From contig JAFGHS010000168.1 in NCBI GenBank assembly GCA_016930075.1, positions 1 to 44,982 of the forward strand: a stretch of 44,982 bases of DNA, in the 5' to 3' direction. How positions within the stretch are numbered: the first letter of the stretch is position 1; every line of letters begins with the position of its first letter. Source of the DNA: Deltaproteobacteria bacterium. Lineage in GTDB: Bacteria; Desulfobacterota; Syntrophia; Syntrophales; JAFGHS01. Under the pieces are notes generated by a model, which saw only the letters and a program-made list of their open reading frames with translations, had not been told where the DNA came from and did not search any database. Of the stretch, positions 33,737 to 42,315 are shown piece by piece. Both the position numbers and the translations under genes were made by a program.

Positions 33737-34018
33737 GATCTTTTCCTCTCTTTGATCTTCGTGAAAAAAAAGATACGGATGATGAATGTCAGTACGGGAT
33801 GTATTTACAGAGAAATATTCGGATAATCAAATAAAAAAGCGCCGGACAGCCGGTGTATATAACCAATAGTCATCATTAGCGAATCTATTTTTCCCTTGAT
33901 AATATTTGAACATCCAAGTAAATATCCCGTGCCGAATGAAAACATTGCCTGTCATGTATGCATCTTTACAATGGAATGACGACTGATCTGGTCGGATAAC
34001 GGAGCCCTTTGAGAATAT

Positions 34019-35014
34019 ATGAATCCGCTACATTTTGTCGTTCTGATCATTTTTATCGCCTTTGTCTTTGATTTTATCAACGGTTTTCACGATGCGGCCA
34101 ATTCCATCGCCACCGTTGTTTCAACGCGCGTCCTGAGGCCTCATCAGGCCGTCGTGATGGCGGCGTTTTGCAATTTTGCCGCGGCATTTTTTATCGAACC
34201 CCATGTAGCCAAGACAATCGGTACGGGAATCATCAATCCTGTGATTGTCGATAACTGGTTTATATTGTCTGCCCTGTGCGGGGCGATCATTTGGAATTTG
34301 GTAACATGGTGGCTGTGTCTTCCCAGCAGTTCTTCCCATGCCTTGATCGGCGGTTTGATCGGCGCCGGTTTTGTCAAGGGCGGTATGGACGTCATGGTGT
34401 GGTCGGGTATTATCAAAACGTCGGTCTTTATCTTTTTGGCACCGATGATAGGTCTGATCCTTGGTCTTTTTATTATGATTTTGGTTTTAAATCTTTTCCG
34501 CGGCAGCAATGTCAGTAAAACAACCAGCATTTTTAAAAAGTTGCAGATCGTTTCGGCAGCCACATACAGCATCAGTCACGGGATGAACGACGCCCAAAAA
34601 ACAATGGGCATTATATCCATCCTTCTTTTCAATAACGGATTGCTGGGTCCGGTGTTTTATGTTCCATTCTGGGTGGAAATCCTGTGTTATCTTATCCTTG
34701 CGCTCGGCACCATGGCGGGCGGATGGCGAATCGTGAAAACGATGGGCATGAAAATTACCAAGCTTCAACCCATCGGAGGGTTTTGTGCGGAAACGGCTGC
34801 GGCAATATCCATTATCGGAGCATCCGTAGCCGGCATTCCGGTGAGTACGACGCATACGATCACCGGGGCCATTATGGGCGTCGGCGCAACAAAAAGGCTG
34901 ACCGCCGTGCATTGGGGTGTCGCCGGAAAAATTCTCTGGGCATGGATATTGACAATACCCATAACGGCATTGCTTTCAGCGGTTGTCTACGGGTTGTTAA
35001 TGATCATTGCATAG
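34019..35014 (+). CDS. pit: PiT-family inorganic phosphate transporter
   Basis: A 331-residue membrane protein with about ten hydrophobic helices. The duplicated PiT signature is clear: DFINGFHDAANSIATVVSTRV near residue 20 and SHGMNDAQKTMGIISILL near residue 188, plus SSSHALIGGLIGAGF and its counterpart VSTTHTITGAIMGVG. It imports phosphate (or metal phosphate) with H+ or Na+. The PhoU-like/DUF47 partner gene often found upstream is absent. The 282-base region before it has no gene; an A/T-rich stretch around 33896-33924 may be a promoter but is not convincing. Confidence 0.92.
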   Translation: MNPLHFVVLIIFIAFVFDFINGFHDAANSIATVVSTRVLRPHQAVVMAAFCNFAAAFFIEPHVAKTIGTGIINPVIVDNWFILSALCGAIIWNLVTWWLCLPSSSSHALIGGLIGAGFVKGGMDVMVWSGIIKTSVFIFLAPMIGLILGLFIMILVLNLFRGSNVSKTTSIFKKLQIVSAATYSISHGMNDAQKTMGIISILLFNNGLLGPVFYVPFWVEILCYLILALGTMAGGWRIVKTMGMKITKLQPIGGFCAETAAAISIIGASVAGIPVSTTHTITGAIMGVGATKRLTAVHWGVAGKILWAWILTIPITALLSAVVYGLLMIIA

Positions 35015-35066
35015 AAGTTTTTATTTTCACGGATGCGCGGAATGTTGCATCGCTCATCTTTCCCCC

Positions 35067-35930
35067 TCACAAAACGCTTTTCTTAAGATCATCGGCGATC
35101 ATGGCGGAAGAACGTTCGATCAGCGGGCCGAATTGTTGATCTATATCGATGGAGTGTAACTTGAAAGCCCCTCCATCTGGAACTTCTGCGATGAATGGGA
35201 TCGTTATCACCTTCCCTGAAAATACCTCCTGCACCAGATTGACGGTTGATTGCTGCCTTTTTTTCACGGTCTCCCTGTCGCCGTAAGCATCTTCCGTGCG
35301 TTCATTGAAGCCGAAATCGTCCACCAATACGATATTTTGGAATTGGTCGGTCCCGAGGGCATTCCTGATGACCGTCCAGAAAACACGGTCGGATTTGTGG
35401 GCGCCGATATCCGCCGAGTTGGCGACCATAAAAGCCGGTTTTTCAACGGATTTTGTCAAGGCGTCCCTGAGGCGGACGGCTTTGATCCCCAGGTCTTTAA
35501 GGTGGGTGATAATGGCTTCCGTGGCTTCCGCGTAGTGATCTGTGGCGATAACCGTCCGGGTGCAGGGCGTGTCTTGCAGTAGAGAGAGAATTCCCCGCCA
35601 ATGGTCATCGATGGGCGAACGGCTCATATAATCGTCGACAAATCGGCAGACTGCTGCGGATATTACGGTTTCATCAAAGGTTATCGAATTTCTCCCCATC
35701 CGTTCCCTGATCCTGTCTTCCATCACTTTTTTATAACCGGCCTGCGTTGTGCTGCCTTCCTGCCATGAAGGATTGACGATGTCCTCCCAGAATATTGACG
35801 GTGTTGTGATCCCCAGGGCCGTTAAACCTGTCTGTTCCAATTCCCGCAGGAGATTGTCCGGACAAGCAAATATCGGGGCTTTGAGGCTCAAGGTCCCCGA
35901 ATAGTCAAAGACCACCAAAATGTTTTTCAT
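35067..35930 (-). CDS. HAD-like hydrolase in the thiamine-salvage operon
   Basis: A 287-residue protein with HAD-superfamily features: motif I VVFDYSGTLS near the N-terminus (nucleophile Asp, then Ser at +2 instead of the usual Asp), a Thr/Asp segment RTVIATDHY, a Lys-bearing AHKSDRVFW and motif IV NIVLVDDFGFNE. Its ATG overlaps the thiE stop by four bases (ATGA), so it is translated together with thiE. This suggests a phosphatase step linked to thiamine phosphate or pyrimidine/thiazole phosphates; that is inference. It is not one of the standard thiamine operon genes. The change at the +2 position could weaken or alter activity. Confidence 0.65.
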   Translation of the reverse strand: MKNILVVFDYSGTLSLKAPIFACPDNLLRELEQTGLTALGITTPSIFWEDIVNPSWQEGSTTQAGYKKVMEDRIRERMGRNSITFDETVISAAVCRFVDDYMSRSPIDDHWRGILSLLQDTPCTRTVIATDHYAEATEAIITHLKDLGIKAVRLRDALTKSVEKPAFMVANSADIGAHKSDRVFWTVIRNALGTDQFQNIVLVDDFGFNERTEDAYGDRETVKKRQQSTVNLVQEVFSGKVITIPFIAEVPDGGAFKLHSIDIDQQFGPLIERSSAMIADDLKKSVL

Positions 35931-36571
35931 TGCGATAGGGTGTTCCTGTTTTTTAGAGCGTCTCTGATGATGGAATCCAACTCGCATGCCGCTTGATACG
36001 GATCAGAAGCGGCGCATATGGCCGATACAACGGCGATGCCGTCGGCGCCTGCCATGACGGCATCCTTTACATTTCCCGCATTCAAACCGCCGATAGCGAC
36101 AAGCGGGTGTCTGGAAAACGACCTGATTTTTTTGATGCCGTCCAGACCCCATGCGCCGGTTGTATCGGTTTTGGTGGGGGTCTGGAAAACAGGACTGACG
36201 CCCAGGTAGTCTACATCAAGGTCCTGGGCCTGTTCCACGTCCGCCCACTTTTCAACGGAAAGGCCGATAATGGCCTCCGGTCCCAGCCATTTTCGCGCTT
36301 CCGTATAAGGCATGTCGTCCTGGCCGATATGGAGGCCGTCCGCCCCCACGGCAAGCGCCACATCGAGGCGATCATTAATAATGAGCGGCACGCGGAAAGG
36401 GGCGAGGATAGCCTTGATCCTTTGTGCCTCTTCGATAAACGGGCGTGTCGGCAAATTCTTTTCCCGCAGCTGAACGCACATGCAGCCGCCCTTTAATGCC
36501 TCCAGGACCACCCGGTCGAGTAAACGGGGTCCGCAGCAGTTGCGGTCGGTTACAAGATATAATCCGTTCAA
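35927..36571 (-). CDS. thiE: Thiamine-phosphate synthase
   Basis: A 214-residue TIM-barrel enzyme that joins hydroxymethylpyrimidine pyrophosphate and thiazole phosphate to thiamine phosphate. The family motifs are clear: CVQLREKNLPTR, IINDRLDVALAVGADGLHIGQDDMP, DYLGVSPVFQTPTKTD and VAIGGLNAGNV. It overlaps thiM upstream and the HAD gene downstream by four bases each, giving a tightly coupled operon. Confidence 0.93.
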   Translation of the reverse strand: MNGLYLVTDRNCCGPRLLDRVVLEALKGGCMCVQLREKNLPTRPFIEEAQRIKAILAPFRVPLIINDRLDVALAVGADGLHIGQDDMPYTEARKWLGPEAIIGLSVEKWADVEQAQDLDVDYLGVSPVFQTPTKTDTTGAWGLDGIKKIRSFSRHPLVAIGGLNAGNVKDAVMAGADGIAVVSAICAASDPYQAACELDSIIRDALKNRNTLSQ

Positions 36572-37377
36572 GACGAAACCTCGATTTTCAACAGGCGTTC
36601 AATATCTTCATGGGATAAGGCATACAGGGCATCCAGAAAATGATATTGAAGACTGCCGGGGCCCTCGGCCTTTGCGACGGCAAGCTCGCCCGCAATACCC
36701 ATGACCGCCATAGCTTCTGCGACCGCCGCCGATGTCTGCGTATTGACGGCGGCAAAGGCTCCGCATATGGCAGTCGCCGTACAACCCATACCCGTAACCC
36801 TTGTCATCATGGGGTGGCCGTTCATCACCTTGACGGTATGATCCGCTGAGATAATATAATCCGTTTTGCCGCTGATGCACACAATGCTCCCATATGTACG
36901 GTTGATCTCACGCGCATCGCGGAGGGCGTCATTTGACGATGCCGTGCTGTCGACGCCCTTGGTTTTGGCGTCGTCCTTCAGGATGGCGAGGATTTCGGAT
37001 GCATTTCCCCGGATGACGGTGGGCGGAACGGTTTCCATGAACTCCCGCGTGATGCGGGTCCGGTACCCTGTCGCTCCGGCGCCGACCGGATCGAGAATGA
37101 TGGGGATGTTGCGTTTACCGGCCTCGTTGGCGGCCCTGAACATCGACTTGATCCAGTGGCTGCTCAGCGTTCCGATGTTGATGACCAGGGCGCCGGCGAT
37201 ATTGACCATGTCCTCCACTTCTTCTTCAGCGTGGGCCATTACGGGCGACGCCCCGACGGCCAGAAGGGCGTTGGCCGTATAATTCATGACAACGTAATTC
37301 GTGATGTTATGAATCAGCGGCGCCTTCTGCCGGATGGTCTGGACGGTGTTCCATATGTCGGATGACGAAATTTGCAT
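36568..37377 (-). CDS. thiM: Hydroxyethylthiazole kinase
   Basis: A 269-residue ThiM, which phosphorylates the salvaged thiazole alcohol for ThiE. Visible are HNITNYVVMNYTANALLAVG near the N-terminus, ILDPVGAGATGYR and the catalytic/ATP loop VTGMGCTATAICGAFAAV. It heads the thiM-thiE-HAD operon, and AAGGAGA precedes the ATG. I looked for a TPP riboswitch upstream and found no CTGAGA core, so control is probably by other means. Confidence 0.93.
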   Translation of the reverse strand: MQISSSDIWNTVQTIRQKAPLIHNITNYVVMNYTANALLAVGASPVMAHAEEEVEDMVNIAGALVINIGTLSSHWIKSMFRAANEAGKRNIPIILDPVGAGATGYRTRITREFMETVPPTVIRGNASEILAILKDDAKTKGVDSTASSNDALRDAREINRTYGSIVCISGKTDYIISADHTVKVMNGHPMMTRVTGMGCTATAICGAFAAVNTQTSAAVAEAMAVMGIAGELAVAKAEGPGSLQYHFLDALYALSHEDIERLLKIEVSS

Positions 37378-37411
37378 AAATCATTCTCCTTATCATGAAA
37401 TTTTATGGCGC

Positions 37412-37440
37412 ATATTAACGTGGCTGCTTGCGGGTTGCAA
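37412..37440 (-). promoter_or_regulatory. Putative promoter of thiM-thiE-HAD
   Basis: On the minus strand TTGCAA (37440-37435), a 17-base spacer and TAATAT (37417-37412), ending 35 bases before the thiM start. The leader this implies is too short to hold a TPP riboswitch. Confidence 0.45.
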
Positions 37441-37647
37441 GTCAATTAATGATTTAAAGCGGCCATACATAGTATAACCAAAGTAATCAAAAACTATGAG
37501 GTCCTGATGGTAATTCCTTGATTGCGCTTGACTTTAGCCGGTTCTTGCACTATCGCCTCACTGTTAAGTCATGAACCGGCGGGCGAAGTATTTTCATCCG
37601 CCATGAAAGCAGGATATATTTTATACGAAAGGAAAAGGAAGAGGATC

Positions 37648-39873
37648 ATGGAAGCGGCAAAATCAACAAAAATAACGGAAGATGGGCGTCGTTTGTCTGC
37701 GGCAGGCCCCATTGACATAATCGGTAAAGTCAGAAGCGAAGGCAGACTCACCATGACAGAGGCCGAATCGAAGGACCTCCTGAAATGGTATGATGTTCCT
37801 ATTGTGGAGGAGTTTATTGCTAAAACGGTTCGAGAAGCGCTGACGCAGGCCCGGCTGATGGGGTTTCCCGTTGTTTTGAAGGGTTTGGGGGCAAGGTTGA
37901 TGCACAAGACGGAAAAAGGGCTCGTGAAGTTGAATTTGGGCTCCATGCAGGATATTCGCAACGCCTGCCGTGAGATCAGGGCGTCGGCCGGGGCGGACCT
38001 GGAGGGCTATTTACTGCAGCCTATGCTTAAGGGGAGGCGGGAGTTAGTTGCCGGCCTGTTTCGGGATCCCCAGTTCGGACCCGTCGTGATGTTTGGTCTG
38101 GGAGGGATTTTTACCGAAGCCATGGGCGATGTTGTGTTCCGCATCGCACCATTAAATGAAATTCAAGCGCAGGACATGATCGATGAGCTGATTTCAAAGA
38201 AGTTGCTGGGTCCTTTTCGCGGCGAATCGGCAGCCGATAGAAAAAAGCTGGTTAAGGTATTGATGGGGTTATCACGGTTGGGTATGGACGTGACGGATGT
38301 AAAAGAGGTGGATATCAATCCCCTCCTCGTCGATCCGGACGGTCAGGTGACGGCGGTGGATGCCCTGGTGGTTTTAAGTCAGGAGAATGAAACAGCCGGA
38401 ATTCATGACTTGAGTGAGGAAGAGCTCCGCGAGCAGGTGAGTAAGACCAATGCGGCTCTCGACGTCATGTTCGATCCCAAATCCCTGGCTGTCGTCGGCG
38501 CGACGCGGTCGAGCAGAAACGGATTTCCCGGCATGTTCAACCGCATCGCCGATTTCGGTTTTGCCGGCCGCCTGTATCCCATCAATCCGAACACGGATGA
38601 TGTGGACGGATACAAGGCCTACCCCAGTCTCGTTTCCCTGCCCGAACCGGCGGACCTCGTCATCATTTCGGTTCCCGCCCCGGCGGTGCCTGATGCGTTA
38701 AGGGATTGCGCCGCATCCGGAAGCAGGAATGTCCATATTTTCACGGCCGGATTCAAGGAAACGGGGGAAGAGGAGGGGGTCAGGCTTCAGGAGGAGCTTG
38801 AACAGATCGCGCGGGAGGGCGGCCTGAGAGTGATCGGCCCCAATTGCATGGGTTTGTATGTTCCCAAGTCCCGATTACTGACCTGGATGATCGCGTCTAA
38901 AGAAAGCGGGCCTGCCGCGTTTATCAGTCAGAGCGGCGGACACGCCCAGGACTTTACCCATTATGCAACAAATCAATTCGGCATAAGGTTCAATAAGGCC
39001 ATCAGTTTCGGCAACGCCCTGACGCTCGACAGTACGGATTTCCTCGCCTATCTCGATGGGGATGAGGAGACGAAAATCATTGCCATGTACCTGGAAGGCG
39101 TTAAAGACGGCCGCAGATTGTTGAATCTGATCTCGAAGATCAACAGGAAAAAGCCGATCATCCTGCTCAAGGGGGGATTGACGGAATCGGGCGCCCGGGC
39201 CGTTGCTTCACATACGGGCTCCATGGCGGGCGGAGAAAAAATCTGGAACGCCCTGTACAGGCAAACCGGCGCCATACGGGTGGACTCGCTGGAGCAGATG
39301 GCGGATGTGGCGCTGGCCTTTCTAAATCTTGGCGAAGCAAAAGGCCCCGGAGTTGCCGTTGTCGGCACAGGCGGCGGCGTCGGCGTTGCCGCCGCCGACA
39401 GCTGCGCCAGAGTCGGGCTGGAACTGCCGCCCCTGCCGGAAGAGATGAGGCGGAAAATCCGCGAGTTTACGCCTCCCGCCGGAACAATGATCCGCAATCC
39501 TATCGACAACCACTACGCCTTCATGAACCTGGATATTTTGGGCCGGACGCTGGATCTTCTCGCTGACGCCCCATATATCGATATGTTTATTCTTGCCCTG
39601 CATCTCGACTGGTTTTTTTCGGTTGACGAGGGCGGCCAGATCGAAAGGATAGGCGAGTATATCGTGAATAAAGTGAGAGCACACGCAAACGGCAAGCCTG
39701 TGGTCGTTGTCTGGCGGCAATATCAGCCGGTTCCGGAAATAAAGGAGGTGCGCGTCAGGTTGGAAAAGACGCTCCTGAAAGGCGGAATTCCCGTTTATGA
39801 AGGTCTTCCGCGGGCCGCTTTTGCGCTTTCGAAACTCTATGAGTATCATGCATTTCTCAGGAGAAACGGCTGA
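37648..39873 (+). CDS. NDP-forming acyl-CoA synthetase (fused beta-alpha)
   Basis: A 741-residue fusion of the ADP-forming acetyl-CoA synthetase family. The ATP-grasp (beta) part comes first: VVLKGLGARLMHKTEKGLVKL with its conserved His, and VMFGLGGIFTEAMGDVVF. The CoA-binding and ligase (alpha) parts follow: LAVVGATRSSRNGFPGMFN, RVIGPNCMGLY, FISQSGGHAQDF and the phosphohistidine site ASHTGSMAGG. These enzymes make ATP from acyl-CoA, or the reverse, through a phosphorylated His. The beta-alpha order differs from the alpha-beta order of the Giardia-type fusion. ATG at 37648 has GGAAGAGG upstream; the open frame further upstream (from 37522) is not homologous. Acetate or another acid formed in syntrophic metabolism is the likely substrate. 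Confidence 0.88.
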   Translation: MEAAKSTKITEDGRRLSAAGPIDIIGKVRSEGRLTMTEAESKDLLKWYDVPIVEEFIAKTVREALTQARLMGFPVVLKGLGARLMHKTEKGLVKLNLGSMQDIRNACREIRASAGADLEGYLLQPMLKGRRELVAGLFRDPQFGPVVMFGLGGIFTEAMGDVVFRIAPLNEIQAQDMIDELISKKLLGPFRGESAADRKKLVKVLMGLSRLGMDVTDVKEVDINPLLVDPDGQVTAVDALVVLSQENETAGIHDLSEEELREQVSKTNAALDVMFDPKSLAVVGATRSSRNGFPGMFNRIADFGFAGRLYPINPNTDDVDGYKAYPSLVSLPEPADLVIISVPAPAVPDALRDCAASGSRNVHIFTAGFKETGEEEGVRLQEELEQIAREGGLRVIGPNCMGLYVPKSRLLTWMIASKESGPAAFISQSGGHAQDFTHYATNQFGIRFNKAISFGNALTLDSTDFLAYLDGDEETKIIAMYLEGVKDGRRLLNLISKINRKKPIILLKGGLTESGARAVASHTGSMAGGEKIWNALYRQTGAIRVDSLEQMADVALAFLNLGEAKGPGVAVVGTGGGVGVAAADSCARVGLELPPLPEEMRRKIREFTPPAGTMIRNPIDNHYAFMNLDILGRTLDLLADAPYIDMFILALHLDWFFSVDEGGQIERIGEYIVNKVRAHANGKPVVVVWRQYQPVPEIKEVRVRLEKTLLKGGIPVYEGLPRAAFALSKLYEYHAFLRRNG

Positions 39874-39888
39874 ACTTCCATGAATGAC

Positions 39889-39920
39889 GAACCCCCCAAA
39901 GAATACTCTTTGAGGGGTTC
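39889..39920 (+). terminator. Hairpin after the acyl-CoA synthetase gene
   Basis: GAACCCCCCAAAGA (39889-39902) pairs with TCTTTGAGGGGTTC (39907-39920), with a four-base loop and one mismatch. It has no T tract on either side, so terminator activity is plausible but not certain. It could serve transcripts from both directions. Confidence 0.55.
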
Positions 39921-40158
39921 CAAATATCCGCCGATGCCGTCTCGTCTTTGAGCTGGATTCACAGGTTTTAACAACGTTGGCCTTCAGCCGGGTGATAATC
40001 ACCATCAAGACCCTGTCAAAATTTATGTGTTAGATTCCAGCTTCAGAACTCATTACGCACATCGCAGATGGCGTTTTGCGTTTTTACGATATATTCACCC
40101 TGCGCTGTTTGTCAAGCGTCATTTTTTTATCAATGTTTTGTTTAAATAAACCCTGTAT
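39921..40158. other. Intergenic region with a minus-strand promoter-like motif
   Basis: No gene is recognised. On the minus strand TTGACA (40115-40110), 16 bases and TATATC (40093-40088) look like a sigma-70 promoter that points away from tlpA into the region ending at the 39889-39920 hairpin. A second TTGACA-like hexamer lies on the same strand near 40020. Confidence 0.35.
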
Positions 40159-40686
40159 TTACTTCTTCGCAGGTTTATTTGTTTCCTCGAAAAGCTTATC
40201 CAGAAGGGGCTCCATATTACGGCAGTACAGGCAGAAAAGCTTGCCTTTTTTGTCGATCAGCGTCATGGATGGAACGCCCATGACGCGATAGGCATCCGAT
40301 ACCGATCCGTCTTCATCCAGGAGAACTCTGTAGGGGAGCTGATAACGGGCGGCAAAACGAGCGACTTTTTCTTTTGATTCCTCGATGTCGATATTGATCA
40401 CGACAAGCCCCTTTGGGCCATAGGTTGAATAAATACTTTTAAAGTGGGGGATTTCCGATCGACAGTAGGCGCACCAGGTGGTGCTGAAAATGATCAGGAC
40501 AGGTTTTCCTTTATAGTCGCTGAGTTTAAATTTACGGCCTTTCAGGTCATTCAAAACAAAATCCGGCGCGTCGATTTCCAATGCATTGCTTCTGATTTGC
40601 GCCAAAGCGGACGACTGCGCCGTTACGCCGGACAACAGCCAAAAAGACATCAATAAAAGGATTACTGTTTTACTGTGTTTTTTCAT
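40159..40686 (-). CDS. TlpA/ResA-like thioredoxin-fold protein
   Basis: A 175-residue exported thiol-disulfide oxidoreductase. A Sec signal peptide covers residues 1-29, then the TlpA-type start APDFVLNDLKGRKFKLSDYKGK, the active-site CxxC in STTWCAYCRSEIP, and the cis-Pro loop MGVPSMTLID. A second CxxC (LFCLYC) lies about 25 residues from the C-terminus, which is unusual for the family. It follows the CcdA-like gene by 10 bases, so the membrane protein probably keeps it reduced. Its targets could be cytochrome c apoproteins or other secreted thiol proteins. Confidence 0.88.
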   Translation of the reverse strand: MKKHSKTVILLLMSFWLLSGVTAQSSALAQIRSNALEIDAPDFVLNDLKGRKFKLSDYKGKPVLIIFSTTWCAYCRSEIPHFKSIYSTYGPKGLVVINIDIEESKEKVARFAARYQLPYRVLLDEDGSVSDAYRVMGVPSMTLIDKKGKLFCLYCRNMEPLLDKLFEETNKPAKK

Positions 40687-40696
40687 TCAAATTTCC

Positions 40697-41413
40697 TTAA
40701 ATCCAGAAAGTTCCCGCCATGAAGAGAAAGTATTCTCCGGCGCCGATTAATATCCATCCGCAGATGTGGCTGATCCTGGTCATCCATTCGCCGGATTTGG
40801 GGATGTTGGCCAGTAAGCCGACAAATGTTCCCAGGATGATCAGGGTTGTTCCCATGCCGAAGGCAAATAAGAACAAGAGAGTCATGCCGAAAAAAGTATT
40901 TTGCCGGGAAGCGACGTATCCCAGCAAAACGAAAAGCACCGGCGCCGTACATGGACCGATGATCAGGCCCGACGCCGCCCCGATAATGAAACTCCCTAAG
41001 ATGCCCTTCCTCTTTTTACGGGGCTGGGCTCTCGTAATGAATTGCGGCGTCTGCACAGGCAACGAAAAGACATCGAGCATCGACAAGCCCATAAAGAGGC
41101 ACAGGTTGGCCATGACGACATAAAGCCAGGGATTGGTCTGAATCTGTCCGAAGAGTTTTCCCGATGATGCGGCAACACCGCCAAGGATGGTATAGGTGAC
41201 GGCCATGCCGAATACATATAAAAGGGACAGGGCAAATCCCTTCAATTTTGAACCGCTGCTGTGAGAACCGATAAAGGCAATCGTAATCGGTGCGACCGGA
41301 TAGACGCAAGGGGTAAAGCTCACAAGAACGCCGCCTAAATAAACAGCGAGGAAAGCAAGGGCATAGGACCCCGAGAGATATTGCGACAAGCCTGCAACGA
41401 AATTTTCTATCAC
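40697..41413 (-). CDS. CcdA/DsbD-like thiol transporter
   Basis: A polytopic protein of about 238 residues with six or seven transmembrane helices. The two conserved cysteines of the family are in SFTPCVYPVAP and IIGPCTAPVL. CcdA proteins carry reducing equivalents from cytoplasmic thioredoxin across the membrane to periplasmic partners, here most likely the TlpA-like protein encoded 10 bases downstream. The start is uncertain: GTG at 41413 has GCAGGAG at good distance, whereas ATG codons further up (41449, 41443) and the open frame from 41488 lack one. Confidence 0.85.
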   Translation of the reverse strand: MIENFVAGLSQYLSGSYALAFLAVYLGGVLVSFTPCVYPVAPITIAFIGSHSSGSKLKGFALSLLYVFGMAVTYTILGGVAASSGKLFGQIQTNPWLYVVMANLCLFMGLSMLDVFSLPVQTPQFITRAQPRKKRKGILGSFIIGAASGLIIGPCTAPVLFVLLGYVASRQNTFFGMTLLFLFAFGMGTTLIILGTFVGLLANIPKSGEWMTRISHICGWILIGAGEYFLFMAGTFWI

Positions 41414-41711
41414 CTGTATCGCTCCTGCACCGTTAAACCGCATCAACATCGATGGATGATACGCGGCCTCTGACCGACCGGCGAACATACCCGTTTGCGG
41501 ACGAAAATTTTTTATTAAAGGGCGCTGAACTCTGTGCCATATACTTCAGAAACAATAAAAGATCAAGGAAACTGAAATTTTACCGATAGACAGATGAATG
41601 AGGGAGTTTGATTCACGCGTTTTGTCCTGAGTCGGTATTTTTCATCTTGATTAATGAACCTCTTTCCAATAACAATCGATAACGATATTAAATTCCGTAA
41701 GGAGGATTGCA

Positions 41712-42218
41712 ATGGATGGAAAAAGAGTTCGGGAAACCAGCGTTGTCATGGCGCAGATGATGAATCCCCAGGATGCAAATCCGGCGGGGCATGTCCATGG
41801 CGGCGTTATTATGAAACTCATCGACACGGCTGCCGGGTCCGTTGCCGTGCGGCACGGCAGATGCAATGCCGTGACGGCTTCCATCGACCGCCTCGATTTC
41901 CATAATCCTGTTTTTATCGGAGATTTCGTAACGGTTCGGGCCGGCTTGAATTACGTCGGCCGGAGTTCCATGGAAATCGGCATACGGGTTGAGTCGGAAA
42001 ATCTTATCACCGGTGAAAGACGGCATACCGTCTCGGCGTATATGACCTTTGTAGCCCTGGATAAGAAGGGCAGGCCCGTTACATTGCCCCCTTTGATCCT
42101 GGAGACGGACGAAGAAATCAGGCGAAACCGTGAGGCCGCGGCGAGACGGAAAGCGCGGCAAACTGAAAAGCAGAGGGAAAAAGACTGCCAGCTCGATAAG
42201 AACAATTGTGAGTTGTGA
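41712..42218 (+). CDS. YciA-like hotdog acyl-CoA thioesterase
   Basis: A 168-residue hotdog-fold protein of the cytosolic acyl-CoA hydrolase (YciA/BACH) type. The active-site helix is seen in NPAGHVHGGVIMKLIDTAAGSVAVRH, followed by VTASIDRLDFHNPVFIGDFV. These hydrolyse acyl-CoAs of varied length, usually as hexamers. A charged Arg/Lys/Glu-rich tail from about residue 135 is an extension. The ATG is preceded by TAAGGAGG. Convergent with the acyl-CoA ligase gene and separated from it by a terminator. Confidence 0.88.
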   Translation: MDGKRVRETSVVMAQMMNPQDANPAGHVHGGVIMKLIDTAAGSVAVRHGRCNAVTASIDRLDFHNPVFIGDFVTVRAGLNYVGRSSMEIGIRVESENLITGERRHTVSAYMTFVALDKKGRPVTLPPLILETDEEIRRNREAAARRKARQTEKQREKDCQLDKNNCEL

Positions 42219-42253
42219 TGCGAAAGGATTCGAGGGGTGCAGGGATCAAAGGA

Positions 42254-42296
42254 AAAGGACGCCGGGCTTTTTCAGGTCCCGGCCGTCCTTTTTTTC
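42254..42296 (+). terminator. Intrinsic terminator after the thioesterase gene
   Basis: AAAGGACGCCGGG (42254-42266) pairs with CCCGGCCGTCCTTT (42278-42291) with one bulge and is followed by a run of seven T. It lies 36 bases after the thioesterase stop and 20 bases before the 3' end of the convergent ligase gene. Confidence 0.8.
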
Positions 42297-42315
42297 AGGC
42301 GTCTAACGGCAGTGT

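Noticed and set aside
33841-33870. Minus-strand terminator (CCGG-CTGT-CCGG plus T run)
   Set aside because: The stem is only four pairs with a mismatch, and no minus-strand gene lies directly upstream of it.
37378-37500. TPP riboswitch upstream of thiM
   Set aside because: No CTGAGA core or P3/P5 pattern is visible, and the predicted leader is only about 30 bases.
39322-40008. Long minus-strand open frame (228 codons) over the acyl-CoA synthetase 3' end
   Set aside because: It lies mostly antisense to a well-supported gene and has no ribosome binding site or recognisable domain.
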